64,000 nt of DNA from Stomoxys calcitrans (Eukaryota; Arthropoda; Insecta; Diptera; Muscidae): contig NC_081552.1 of the NCBI RefSeq assembly GCF_963082655.1, forward strand, positions 8,603,448 through 8,667,447. The letters are read 5' to 3'. Positions 11,268-22,524 of this stretch are shown here, piece after piece (position 1 is the first letter of the stretch; every line of letters starts with the position of its first letter). The notes beneath the pieces were generated by a model, which made no database searches, was not told the origin of the DNA, and was given only the letters and a program-made list of their open reading frames with translations. Position numbers and translations under genes: made by a program.

Positions 11268-11783
11268 AGTAAAATTTTAAGTTGTGCGAAATAAAAGGGA
11301 CAGTAAGACAATTCGTTTTGAACATGTGGAGAATTCATAAAAAACTGTACTTAAAGTGTATAAAAAGCAGCTTTTTGTTTGTATAAATGTTAAAACAAGA
11401 GTTTAGGTCAAACATTTCATTTCGAATGAAGTTTTTCTACTTTAAACCCAGGCCAATACAGGCAGAATGTGGTAGACGTTTGACCACTATTATGTCGAAG
11501 ATCGTTATCTGCAACCAGTGGAGACTTACTTCAATTGGTGTCGTGAATGTTTGCGGGGTGGTGACGTTCTACTTCAGTTATCTTTAAAACTCTTATACAA
11601 ATTTTTTCTTCTCCCATTTCTTTTGAAATGTATCTAAATGAATACATTCCCAAATGTAGGTGTTTGGCGATGAAACTCTATCAAAGCTGTCGTTTAAGTC
11701 AAGCTTAAAATGGATCAGTGGTAGTTGCGGCAGACTACCAACCGGGGGGGCCCAGGTTTTCCACCAATTTTTTCTGTTTTTTT
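11268..11783. other. No gene recognised
   Basis: Short open frames (about 66-107 codons) overlap here in several frames and run into the following family A copy, so they are not credible genes. A GGGGGGG run lies near 11745. Confidence 0.4.
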
Positions 11784-12026
11784 TTATACCCTCCACCATA
11801 GAATGGGGATATACTAATTTCCTCATTCTGTTTGTAACACCTCGAAATATGCGTCTGAGACCCCACAAAGTTTATATATTCTTGATCGCCATGTCCGTCC
11901 ATCCGTTTGTCTATCGAAAGCACGCTAACTTTCGAAGGAGTAAAACTAGCCGCTTGAAATTTTGCACAAATACATTTTATTAGTGTAGGTCGGTTGGTAT
12001 TGTAAATGGGCCAAATCGGTCCATGG
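11784..12026 (+). mobile_element. Family A 5' fragment
   Basis: TTATACCCTCCACCATAGAA start and an altered head box (AAAGTTTATATATTCTTGAT), then GGTCGGTTGGTATTGTAAAT. It stops abruptly at about 12026, where family B sequence takes over. 3' truncated. Confidence 0.75.
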
Positions 12027-12363
12027 GGTTTTGCGCCACAACCCATCATGGGGGGCAACTCACTCCATCTGCCACTTGAGCAAAAATTTTAATGACGCAC
12101 TCTTCTCAAAACTATCTATCATTTGATCCCCCAATGTTTTAATTGGTCATATAATTTTTGGAGGCGATTTTGGGGGGGTGGGTCGACCCGCAAATACTTA
12201 GACGTAATTTTTTATGTCATATTCCTAATCTTCTCGCGAATACCTTTCATTTGAGCCCCATATTGGTATATATGTCCAAATTTGAAAGAAATCGGTTCAT
12301 CCGTTTTTAAGTCTATACGGAACAAACATATTTACAAACCCACAAACAAACACAAATTCATTT
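12027..12363 (+). mobile_element. Family B 3' part with tail
   Basis: GACTCACTCCATCTGCC and TGAGCCCCATATTGGTATAT blocks lead into GAAATCGGTTCATCCGTTTT, then GTCTATACGGAACAAAC and an AAAC-rich tail. This is the 3' end also found at 14450, 20000 and 24330. Confidence 0.65.
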
Positions 12364-12680
12364 TTATACCCTCCACCATAGGATGGGGGGTATACTAATT
12401 TCGTCATTCTGTTTGTAACTACTCGAAATATTCGTCTGAGACCCCATAAAGTATATATATTCTTGATCGTCGTGACATTTTATGTCGATCTAGCCATGTC
12501 CGTCCGCCCGTCCGTCTGCCTGTCGAAAGCACGCAAACTTTCGAAGGAGTAAAGCTAGCCGCTTGAAATTTTGCACAAAAACTTCTTATTACTGTAGGTC
12601 GGCTGGGATTGTAAATGGGATATATCGGTTCACGTTTTGATATAGCTGCCATATAAACCGATCTGGGGTCTTGACTTCTT
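12364..12680 (+). mobile_element. Family A 5' fragment
   Basis: Family A start, head box and first-unit junction (GTAGGTCGGCTGGGATTGTA, ACCGATCTGGGGTCTTGACT). It ends after the first unit begins, and nothing of the 3' end is present. Confidence 0.75.
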
Positions 12681-13529
12681 CAACGGGAAATCCGAACATA
12701 TTGTAGAACCGGCCTTAACAGTTTAACTCAAACTTAAATATTCGCACTCTACTTAATAAATTTTTATCTATGGCAAAGGTAGCTACTTAAACTACCTGAT
12801 ACACCTATTGTTAAGGCCCGTCTTAGGGTGGGAAATTCAAAAAATAATACAGCAAACAACCGCAGCGAAATGCCTGTACATCATTTTTCGTTATTTTACG
12901 GACCGATGCTGCGTGAGAAATTTTAACCACTTTGCCCTCTCTCTGTTCGTGGTTGCGTCACCATTCAGTTGATCCATTTGCAAACAGAATAAATGGCGCT
13001 TATTTAAATGTTAGTGCTGCCATCGAAAAGGTTTAGACTTTAATACCCAAAATGTTAATAAAATAACTTAAAAGTTCTCCGTTCATTGTCGCCGAATTGA
13101 CATTTCTCCCATCTGTAAGAGCTTTTTTGAACATATTGTTATGAGTCTATAGATTTCCTTTGTCTATGCTGTTACTCGCTTGGAGCGCCTTAGCTCCTAT
13201 TACATTGGCCATCATGTGTTAGTTGTCTATAACTGACTATATGGCTACCTGTTGAATAGTCATAACTTAGTGTTTTTTTAAATCAAATCAAATTGCCATA
13301 TTAAACGATTCTCATTGGTAAAGAACTAATTTGCCAGTCTTTATATTAGGTGCGGTGGCGACAGTTCTAAGTAATTAAACCGTGTACAACTTTTGAACAT
13401 AAAAGTGTTGCCCAGCAGCACGTTGTTTTTGAACTGTCTGGGAAAAGAAGGCTCCTTTTCGATGAGCTAAAAATGGCTTTAACGTCAAGGTGGCTTTTCA
13501 CACTGAATGTCAAAACTTTGGGGGTATGA
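12681..13529. other. No gene recognised
   Basis: AT-rich sequence without supported ORFs. It may include diverged transposon debris, but I recognise no ends. Confidence 0.4.
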
Positions 13530-14531
13530 CGGCAGTGTCCTGTTAGGTGATATTGATCAACTGTTTTGGGATGAGGTGGTCCGCTAGATATATGAGCAAA
13601 ATAAAGATATCATATTCGCAGTCCACAAGCTTATATTTACTTTGAATTTAACCCCATATTGTCATAATTGGTGTATACAGGCGTTTGCTGGGGGGCGACT
13701 CACTCCACCTGCCACTTGAGCACAAATTTGAATGACGCGCTCTAAAATAATTATCACTTGATTTGATGCTTCAAAAAAACTATTGGAGGCGACTTTAGGA
13801 GGTAAAGCACCACCTAGATTCTTGGGCACAAAGCTTAATGTCATATTCGTAATCTGCTACCAAATACCTTTAATTTGAGGCTCATCTAACTAGGATCGAA
13901 TTATATTCCCATTTAAGGTTGGGGAAACCCCCAATTATTTTCATAGTCTAGTCCCGAATGCCTTTCATTTGAGTGCGATATTTAAATTTACGTCCAATAT
14001 GTTTGTTTGGGGTAATTTTTGGAGTTGAACGACCTCTCGTTAAATGTCGAAAATGGAGCAAAAGTCGAAAATGAACCAATTTTAATATTGGTTGATATTG
14101 ATATCAACAAACTAAGAAGCCTTTTCCTCCTTGCTGACCATATTCGTAATATACTCCCGAAAACCTTTCATTCGAGCCCCATATTGTCTTTCTCGTCCAA
14201 TAATCCAATTTTAAGGTGTTTTGGGGTCATGGCGGCTCCCCAGTTACTTGGATCCAATTTTTAATATGAAATTCGTAGTCTACTCCAGAATAACTTTGAT
14301 TTGAATCCCATATTGTCCCGATCGGTTCACTTTTATTTTGGGGTCGTATTTTAGGGTCAGGGGGAGGGTCCGCCCCTACCGATGTCAATAAATTTTATAG
14401 CCTATTGCTCCTTCCGGACCATTCCCCACAATCTGTGAAAACTTGAAGGAAATCGGTTCAGCCGTTTTTGAGTCTTTACGGAACAAACAAATTTACAAAC
14501 CCACAAACAAACAAACACATTCATTTTGATA
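13530..14531 (+). mobile_element. Family B 3' half with tail
   Basis: Degenerate units with CATTTGAGTGCGATATT and CATTCGAGCCCCATATTG, then GGGGGAGGGTCCGCCCCTAC, GAAATCGGTTCAGCCGTTTT and an AAAC-rich tail ending at about 14530. The family head is missing. Confidence 0.65.
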
Positions 14532-14533
14532 TA

Positions 14534-14770
14534 TTGGGTTGCCCAAAAAGTAATTGCGGATTTTTTAAAAGCAAGTAAATGCATTTTTAATAAAACTTAG
14601 AATGAACTTTAATCAAATATACTTTTTTTACACTTTTTTTCTAAAGCAAGCTAAAAGTAACAGCTGATAACTGACAGAAGAAAGAAGGCAATTACAGAGT
14701 CACAAGCTGTGAAAAAATTTGTCAACGCCGACTGTATGAAAAATCTGCAATTACTTTTTGGGCAACCCAA
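14534..14770 (+). mobile_element. Complete mariner-type MITE with TA target duplication
   Basis: It starts TTGGGTTGCCCAAAAAGTAA and ends with the inverted form (TTACTTTTTGGGCAACCCAA), with TA immediately outside both ends (14532-14533 and 14771-14772). Length is 237 bp with no coding capacity. The TIR and the TA duplication point to mobilisation in trans by a Tc1/mariner transposase. Two broken copies are at 4995-5107 and 37363-37545. Confidence 0.92.
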
Positions 14771-14982
14771 TATATAGGTATAGATTATCTTAAGCGATTA
14801 ATACGGTAGCCTGTCCAATGACTTTCTAGCACACCATATTTTGCCTTTATTTTTGAAAAGGGGGTTTTTATTAACCTCTCCATTCTTCGTTAGGTTGAAA
14901 AGAGGTTGCGGATATTTTCGCCCCATGCCACTATGAACATACACCCTAGCCAGTAATCAGTTTGTTGTGCACTCTTAATACT

Positions 14983-15991
14983 AACAAGTAAAAGCGTGCT
15001 AAGTTCGGCCGGGCCGAATCTTATATACCCTCCACCATGGATCCCATTTGTTGACTTCTTTTCCGGTGTCTCGTTTTAGGCTAACAAATGAAAGGAAAGG
15101 ATAAAAAAAGAATTGCTATGCTATTGGCGGTATTTCAAGTTATGGTCCAATTCGGACCATAATGGAATCAATGTTGCACACTACAGTAGAAGTCATTTTG
15201 TAAAATTTCAGCAAAATCGAATGAGGATTTCAGCCAAATCGAATAGGGAGATCGTTTTATATTAGAGCTGTATTACGTTATAGACCGATTCAGACCGTTT
15301 TTGACACGTATGTTGAAGGTCATGGGAGAAGCCGTTGTACAAAATTTCACCCAAATCAGATAATAATTGCTCCCTATAGTGGCTCAAAAAGTCAAGATAC
15401 CAGATCGGTTTATATGCCAGCTATATCACGTTATGGACCGATTTGTTGTTGAAAGTCATAACGAAACACTTCGTGCAAAATTTTAGCAAAATCGAATAGG
15501 TTTTGCACCCTCTAAAGGCTCAAGAAGTCAAGACACAAGATCGATTTATTTGACAGCTATATCTGGTTATGCATCGATTTCACTCGTACTTGGCACAGTT
15601 GTCGGAAGTTATGACGAAACACCTCGTGAAAAATTTCAGCCAAGTCGGATAGGAATTGCTCCCTATAGTGGCTCAAGAAATCAAGATCCAAGATCGGTTG
15701 ATATGGCAGCTATATCAAAACATGAACCGATATGGTCCATTTACAATCCCAACCGACCTATATCTATAAGAAGTATTTGTGCAAAATTTCAAGCGGCTAG
15801 CTTTACTCCTCCGAATGTTAGCGTGCCTTCGACAGACAGACAGACGGACCCACGGACATGGCTAGATCGATATAAAATGTCATGACCATCATGAATATGT
15901 ATACTTTATGGGGTATGAGACGAATATTTTAAGGAGTTACAAACAGAATGACAAAATTAGTATACCCCCATCCTATGGTGGAGGGTATAAA
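14983..15991 (-). mobile_element. Family A element, minus orientation
   Basis: The left edge AACAAGTAAAAGCGTGCTAA, then TTCGGCCGGGCCGAA and TATACCCTCCACCATGGATC is the inverted 3' end. The right edge CCTATGGTGGAGGGTATAA is the inverted start. The internal units are more diverged than in other copies, but the head box is visible near 15890. Confidence 0.8.
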
Positions 15992-16039
15992 AAGTAACCT
16001 CGAAGTAGAAAATCTAAGTTAGGAATTCCGTGCTACTTA

Positions 16040-17001
16040 CAAAATCCTTAATTGTTTTCCATACCACGTCCTTAAGGTGGTTCATGTCTGGTATTGTGTC
16101 CCCACCTAACTACCGGTGTCTGTTGTCCGCGAAAGCCGAGCAATGATATAGGAAATGCTCCAACGTCTCATCATCTTCTCCACATGCCCTACATATGCTA
16201 TCAAAATAGGAGCAAAATCAATGTCTAAAGGTTTCAGGTGGGCTAAGAAATCGAACAACAAAATGAAACAACAAACTTTTTAAAAAACAGCTTTTATTTT
16301 GCTCTCTATTCTAAATAGAACCAAAATCAAAGTCCATTGGTTTTAGCTGGACAAATTAAGACAAAATATCATTAAAGTCTGTTTTAAAGACAAAATTTTA
16401 ATTAATTTTTTTTTTAAACATTTTTAAAATTATTTTAAGACATTTAAAAAAAATTTTTTCTCAACATAAAATGTTAATAAAATTTCTTCTAAAGTCCAAA
16501 ATTTTATCATTTTGCTCTAAAAACTAAATTTCTGTGACGAATTCTCTAACGAAAAAAATTTGTTCTGTTTTGGGCCTACCTCGAAATTATTTCTTAGTAT
16601 ACCCCTTAGTATTAATCCTTTATAGGTGGTCAATGCATTTTGCGACACTACACACTTTTACTGTTATGATATCGAAAGCTATACTGACCTCCTTCTTACT
16701 TCCTTTCAGTAAGAGCCTCGTCTTCTTACGATCTGGATCTCCCCATAGGATTTTCGCCGCCCTACTTAGTCGTCAGGCTTAGTCGTCGCCCACGCTCTTA
16801 ACTCGGACGCGTCGACCCGAAAGGCTTCGGGTTAACCAAGTTTATTGACGGCAGTTCTTTCGCCTTCACTGTCAAATCGTCTGCTTTCTCATTCCCAGTT
16901 TCTGCGCTATGTCCCGGCACCCTAACGATGCGGACCGTGTCATCCTCAGAGAAGGCGTTAATCTTCTTCTTACATTCCAAGACTGTTCGTGATCTTACCA
17001 C
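16040..17001 (-). pseudogene. Non-LTR retrotransposon RNase H and C-terminal relic
   Basis: Minus-strand translation of 16798-17001 gives VRIVRVPGHSAETGNEKADD, the conserved C-terminal part of the RNase H domain carried by I- and LOA-type non-LTR retrotransposons (the GH and GNEKAD motifs, with the last catalytic Asp in NEKAD). The frame then continues with shifts through 16540-16800 (KILWGDPDRKKTRLLLKG). It resumes at 16100-16215 with a Cys-His motif (ICRACGEDDETLEHFLYHC), typical of the C-terminus of these elements. Stops, frameshifts and an insertion at about 16205-16515 make it dead. The reverse transcriptase domain is absent. Confident as a non-LTR relic; the clade is tentative. Confidence 0.75.
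16205..16515. mobile_element. Small AT-rich repeat F inserted in the non-LTR relic
   Basis: The block TATTTTGCTCTCTATTCTAA, ATAGAA, then CATTGGTTTTAGCTG recurs at about 35005-35240 (TATTTTGCTTTCTATTCTAA, TATTGGTTTCAGC), also beside a non-LTR relic. AACAACAAAATGAAA is shared too. Here it separates the RNase H motif from the Cys-His motif, so it looks inserted. Ends are not defined. Confidence 0.5.
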
Positions 17002-17254
17002 ATTATCTCACGCCTTCCGTGATCGCCATGATCGTGAGGATCAGCTGACGAATCACCAAAATAAAATCCATAAAAGAAGACATTGAGCAACATTTAAAAA
17101 AAAATCCTCTACAGCTATGCCAGGAGTCATAAGGGAGTCGTTTGTGGCAAATTTCGTGAGAATGGGTTAATAAAAGCGCTTGCATAGGCTCTTAAAGTGG
17201 CAATCGGGCGAAACCTATAAATGGTAGCTGAATCTAAATTTGAATCGAAAAAAA

Positions 17255-17770
17255 TTTTATTCACGCACGACATATTTTTGACGACTCACGTTATGGCACG
17301 ATCACGAGACGAAAATTTTACCCACTCACGGCTCACGAAACAATCACGACTCATGAAAAACTCACGAGTCACAGTTAAACAAATATTTTTCTATGAAACG
17401 AATAATAATTTTTTTTTTTCATTCGTCTCAAGTCAAAGAGCATTCGAACGTAGGAAAATTAATGAATCAGCCCTGCATCTTTTCATTTGTCGACATCTGT
17501 AAACAGATTCGTGAGCTAAAATTTCGTATGACTGAGACCACGCAAAAAATTTAGTTTTTCGTTAGTGAGTGTCGCGTGAGTCGTCAGTGTCTCATGAATG
17601 TCTAGTGAGTCATGAGTAGTGTCATGAGCATGATTTCATTTACTCACGCACGAAGAATTTCAATTCAATCTCGGTCTTGCACAATCACACGATTGGATTT
17701 GGATCTCAATCACGTGACTCACAATTAATTCACGCGTGACACGAGAACTAACGACTCACGTGCATACCTC
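17255..17770. repeat. CACGA/ACTCACG-rich tract
   Basis: Dense short direct and inverted repeats of ACTCACGA-like words: ACTCACGTTATGGCACGATC, CTCACGGCTCACGAAAC and ACTCACGAGTCACAG on the left. The inverted sense (GTGAGTGTCGCGTGAGTCGT, TGAGTCATGAGTAGTGTCAT) follows from about 17565, then CACGTGACTCAC and ACTCACGTGC. The opposite polarity of the two halves suggests a large degenerate foldback. No ORF is supported. Confidence 0.6.
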
Positions 17771-17903
17771 TAGCCAAAAGACTTAAGCAAAATTTCGGAC
17801 AAAGGCCAATCGAATTAGATTTAATTCAAAGTCGATCGGTATTGTTATAAATGGGTTTAACCTCCTTCCTTCTGGGTATTAGTGGTGAAGGGTGTAATAT
17901 ATA

Positions 17904-18412
17904 AATAAAAGCGTACTAAGTTCGGCCGGGTAGAATCTTGGGAACCCACCACTATGGATGCTGCTACAAATTTATTCAAAACCAGTAAGGAAAGGCAAAA
18001 GTCGACTGTATAATACCATACACCTACCCAGTAATTGCAATTTGAACCAATTTTGATGGACCTCGCCGAATGTTTTCAGATGGGTTATTAAACAATCCGT
18101 ATCACATTTTGAGCAAATATGTTCAAACTGTATTAACTACGGTCGACAAATGGCAACATTATTGCAAATTGCCCAAAATCTAACGAACATATATATGGGA
18201 GCTATATCTATATCTGAACCGATTTTGAGCAATCTTCTCAGATGTTTAGTGGAAAAGCACCGAGGAAAGCGTTGTGGAAAATTTTGGCAAGATTGGTCAC
18301 AAAATGCGCTGCCGATTTCTATGAAATTTACCAGTAATATCAAAAGTCATAAAAATATCTCTCCTGCTAAATTTTGAGAGAATCGGTAGATAAATGAGCA
18401 TTTTATAGCAAT
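17904..18412 (-). mobile_element. Family D/C composite
   Basis: The inverted D 3' end (AATAAAAGCGTACTAAGTTC, GGCCGGGTAGAATCTTGGGA) is followed by the inverted C end (CAGTAAGGAAAGGCAAAAGT, CATACACCTACCCAG) and C-type units (GGCAAGATTGGTCA). Two HINE-like ends stacked within 150 bases indicate one element inserted at the tip of another. Confidence 0.6.
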
Positions 18413-20063
18413 ACTAGCTGACCCGGACCCGCTCCGCTGCGCCTTCTTTTACTTTATATGGAACAAAAGTTTCCTTGGAATATTTATTTTCGAAGACCTT
18501 TAATTAATGAAATACCATGCTAACTTGACTAAGAGTTTAACAATATAAGTGCCTTTATCTGAATCCCATATGATCTTTATTGGTATACGAATTCAATTTT
18601 GGATGTAAGTTGTACTCCATTCTTAAAATACTTAATTTCAGCCCAATATTCTCATGATGTCTGATTTAGTGGTGTTTTCGGGGGGGAGGTGGTTCCCCAG
18701 ATACTTGGCCCTAAACAAATATTAACACCGTGCTCATCTCTCAAATACAATTTATTTAAACCCCATATTACCATTAGCTTAAGATGAGTTTACAGGATTA
18801 GGCGTCTCCCAAACACATGGCCCCAATATAGGTTATCAAATTCGTTCTCTAATCTCAAACACATTTCATTTGAGCCACATATTGGCATGGTCGAAAAATT
18901 GTTACCCTTTGGAGGGTGTTTTGGGAAAGGGGGTGATACCCCAGATACATGGTCCTACATTTGGATCAAATTTGTATTCATATCCGAAATACCTTTATTT
19001 GACATGGTCGGTAAATATGCCCGATTAAGATTAACACTAAGCCCGAAAAATATATCAGCAACGTGCTCTATTCTCATGTATCTATATATCACTTATTTGA
19101 ACCTCATATTGCCATTGGCCTCAAAATTGGATATAAAATTCGTTTCCTAATCTCATTGAAACTCCTTATTGCAACAGTCAGCAAATATGTCCGGTTTGGG
19201 GTATTGGCCCTAAAAACTATGAATATTTAGTTCCACTCTCTTTAAGACCCAAATTGTCTTGGTGAGCAAATAAGTCCTATTTGGGGGTTGTTATGGTGGT
19301 GGGACGTCCACTAGATATTTGGCCCCTAATGTTGATATCAGATACGTGGTCTACTCCCACATACCTTTAATTTGAGCCCCATATTTCCATAGTCGGCAAA
19401 CATGACCGGCTTGGGGGTGTTTTGGGGGATCGGCGGCCGCTCAGTGAGTTGGCCTTGAAAATATATATCGGATTCGTGTTCCACTTTAAAAACCCTCTTA
19501 TTTGAGCCTCATATTGCAATAGTCAGAAAATACATATAATTTGGGTGGTGTTGTGGGAGTGGCGTGGCCTCATAGACACTTTTCCTGAATATTGATATCA
19601 AAGTCGTGCCTTACTCCTAAAGACCTTCCATTTGAGCCCCATATTGCTATGGTCTTAAATTTGTCCCTTGGGGAGATGTTTTTGGCGAGAGGTGGCCCCC
19701 CCAAACACTTGGCCCCATATTTGGATATCCGATTCGTATTCTACTCGCAAATACCTTACATTTGAGTCCCATATTGCCACGGTCGGTAAATATGTCCGAT
19801 TTAAGGGTGTTTTGGGGCTGGGGTGGTCCCCCTAACACTTGGTCCGACAATTGGATATCAGATACGTTTTCTGATCCTAAGTACCTTGCATTTGAGTCCC
19901 ATATTGTCGTGATTGGTCTAAATATATGTTTGGTAGGTTTTAGGGTGGGGCAGCACCCCTAGGTACCCCATCCGAAATTTGGATACCAAATTTTTATTTT
20001 AGGGTACTAGAAACAAAGAGAAACAAACAAACAAATAAACATAAATTGATTTTTACATATAAG
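18413..20063 (+). mobile_element. Family B element, near full length
   Basis: Head CTAGCTGACCCGGACCCGCT, CGCTGCGCCTTC, then about ten degenerate 120-130 bp units, then GGTACC and an AAAC-rich tail (GAAACAAACAAACAAATAAA) ending GATTTTTACATATAAG. This is one of the best-preserved copies and defines head and tail together, although the GTTCAGCCGTTTT block before the tail is deleted. Confidence 0.75.
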
Positions 20064-20340
20064 ATTACTCTAAATCGGACATATATATACGCCCAAACTT
20101 CTTAGATTTTGTGTAAGTCGTCAAAGAAAGCTTTGTTCACAATTTTGGCAAGATTGGTCAATAAATGAGCTTGCAGTGGCTCTAGGAGTGAAAAACTGGC
20201 GATATGTATACATGGGAGCTATATTTAAATATGAACCGATTTGTATAAAATTCACCAGTAATGTCGAAAGCCAAGAGAAACCCCTTCTTGCCAAAACTCG
20301 ACTGAATGGAAGCAATATCCGACCGACCTTAAATTAAATT
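20064..20340 (-). mobile_element. Family C internal fragment
   Basis: It carries TTTTGGCAAGATTGGTCA, TGGCTCTAGGAGTGAAAA and AAATTCACCAGTAATGTCGA, the inverted C-unit text also present at 60020-60460. Both ends are missing. Confidence 0.55.
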
Positions 20341-20990
20341 TAGTTAAATGGCATCATTTTATTCCCCATACCAAACATTAAACCAGCAAAAATTATAGCT
20401 TCTAAGAACCGAACAAGGATAATCGAGAGACCGGTTTATATGGGAGCTACATCAGGTTATATTGTAGAACGATCTGGACCGTATTTGGCACCGTTGTTGG
20501 AAGTCATAAAAGATCATATCGAACAAATATTGCGACTTGTAAAGGCTCAAGAAGTTAAATCGGAAGATCGGTTTATATGGGAGCTATATCAAGTTGTAGA
20601 CCGATTTAGACCACATTTGGCATAGTTGTTTGAAGTCATAACAATAAGATATGCAAAGTTTTAGCCAAATCGGATATAAATTGGGGCTTCTAGGTGCTTA
20701 AGAAGTCAAATCGAAAGATCGGTTATATATCCAAATCTGAACCAATATGGCGCATTTGCAATCTCCAACGACTTATATCGATGGTAGGTATTTGTGCAAA
20801 ATTTCAATCAGCTAGCTTTACGCATTCGACCGCTATCGTGAATTCGACAGACGGACGGACATGGCTAGATCGACTTAGAATGTTGAGACGATCAAGAATA
20901 TATATATATTTTTTATAGGGTCTTAGATCAATATTTCGAGGTGTTACAAACGGAATGATTAGATTAGTATAGACCCATCCTATGGATTTT
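20341..20990 (-). mobile_element. Family D element with single hairpin module
   Basis: It opens with a single copy of the module that forms the long hairpin at 21605 (ATTTTATTCCCCATACCAAA, GAACCGAACAAGGATAATCG). Inverted D units follow (GATCGGTTTATATGGGAGCT), then the inverted head box (GATCAAGAATATATATATTT) and ACCCATCCTATGGA. Confidence 0.65.
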
Positions 20991-21017
20991 TCATTTGGAA
21001 ACATTAAAAATCAATTT

Positions 21018-21854
21018 TTATACCCACCACCACAGGATGGGGTATACCAATATAGTCATTCCGTTTGTTACATCTCGAAATATTGATCTGCGACCTCATA
21101 AAGTATACATATTCTGGATCGGCACGATCTAGCCATGTCCGTCCGTTCGTCTGTCCGTCTGTTCAAATCACGATAGCTGTCGAACGAGTTAAACTAGCCC
21201 CCAGAAACTTTTCACAGATACTTCTTATTGATGTAGGTCGCTGGGGCATATCCTAAATGGGCAATAAAGGTTCAGATTTGGATAAAGCTCCCACACAGTC
21301 CCGATTTGACTTCTTGAGGCACTGGAAGCTGGAACTTTCGGCCGATTTGGCTGAAATTTTGCAGATATGGTTCTATTTTGACTTACAACAACTGTGTCAA
21401 GTACCGTCTAAATCGATCTGTAACCTATAGCACCCAAATAAACCGATCACCCGATTTGACTTCTTGAACCGATACAAGCCGCAATTTTTGTCGGATTTGG
21501 CTGAAATTTTGCATGCGAAGTTGTTCGGTCCAAATCACCCTTTGACCTTATATAGCTCTTATTTAAACCAAACAAACTACAGACATACAAACTAAATTTA
21601 TGTGAAGCGTGTAATTTTATTCCACATACCAAAATTCTGTCAAACTATCAAAAATTAAAGCTTCTAGGAACCGAACAAGGATAATCGGGAGACCTTGTTC
21701 GGTTCCTAGAAGCTTTAATTTTTGATAGTTTGACAGAAGTTTGGTATGTGGAATAAAATTACACGCTTTAAATAAATTTAGTTTGTAAAATTTTTTACCA
21801 GAGTCCATGTTGGTGGATTCCCAAGATTCGGCCCGGCTGAACTTAGAACTTGTT
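21018..21854 (+). mobile_element. Family D element, full length, containing a long hairpin
   Basis: Start TTATACCCACCACCACAGGA, head box with variants (AAAGTATACATATTCTGGAT), units such as CGATTTGGCTGAAATTTTGC, then the inverted duplication at 21605-21768, and the end CATGTTGGTGGATTCCCAAG, TTCGGCCCGGCTGAACTTAG, ACTTGTT. It shows the same order of start, units, inverted start and 3' hairpin as family A. Confidence 0.75.
21605..21768. repeat. Near-perfect inverted repeat, 76-bp arms, 12-nt loop
   Basis: Left arm 21605-21680 begins AAGCGTGTAATTTTATTCCA and ends GGAACCGAACAAGG. The right arm 21693-21768 is its inverted copy with one mismatch by eye (A at about 21635 against the complement of G). 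The spacer is ATAATCGGGAGA. The same module occurs singly in other D elements (20341-20415, 38110-38190), so here it has been duplicated in inverted orientation. A transcript would fold into a 76-bp duplex. Confidence 0.95.
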
Positions 21855-22524
21855 TCTCTTAATCAACTCGACTCCCCTTAAGAACAGATAACATTAAAGC
21901 AGTAGAATGAGCGAAAAACACTAATCAGAGCAACATGCCTACACTGTTAATTGCCTTTTTTCACCGTACATTGTTCATTTTTTTATGCATATATTATTTA
22001 AGATATGTGAGTGTAATAGCGAATACTTACATATTATTTTAATGCGATAATTGAATGTGATATTTATAAAAAAAATTTACAATTTATTTAACGCTTTAAA
22101 TTGATATTTAAATAACTTGTTTATGAGAAAGTTCGAATATATTCTATTTTTAAATTAATTTTAAGTGTATTTTTGTATGCTTCCATATAATCAGACTAGA
22201 GAAAATTAAAGCAGTAGTTATATTGATAACTAGGTAATTTATTGGTCATTGATTTCCTTTATTTAACTTTCCTATAATAAATAATAATTAATTATGCGAT
22301 AACACATAACATTGAGGATATCTATATATATAAACAAAGGGCTTAATTTTAATATACATGTTGCGGTTTGTGAAATAAGGAAATTACTTTAGTTTCAGTA
22401 TGTGAATGACAAAAATCACTTTTACATAAGAAATAATTAAGTTTGTACAATGTACATTCGTATGACTATTAATTTATTTACTAAGTGTTTTATTTAATCA
22501 TCTGTTTCATTTCTTTTGCCTTTC
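21855..22524. other. AT-rich spacer, no gene recognised
   Basis: Very AT-rich sequence with no ORF over 60 codons until the next repeat and no transposon ends seen. Probably unique intergenic DNA. Confidence 0.5.
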
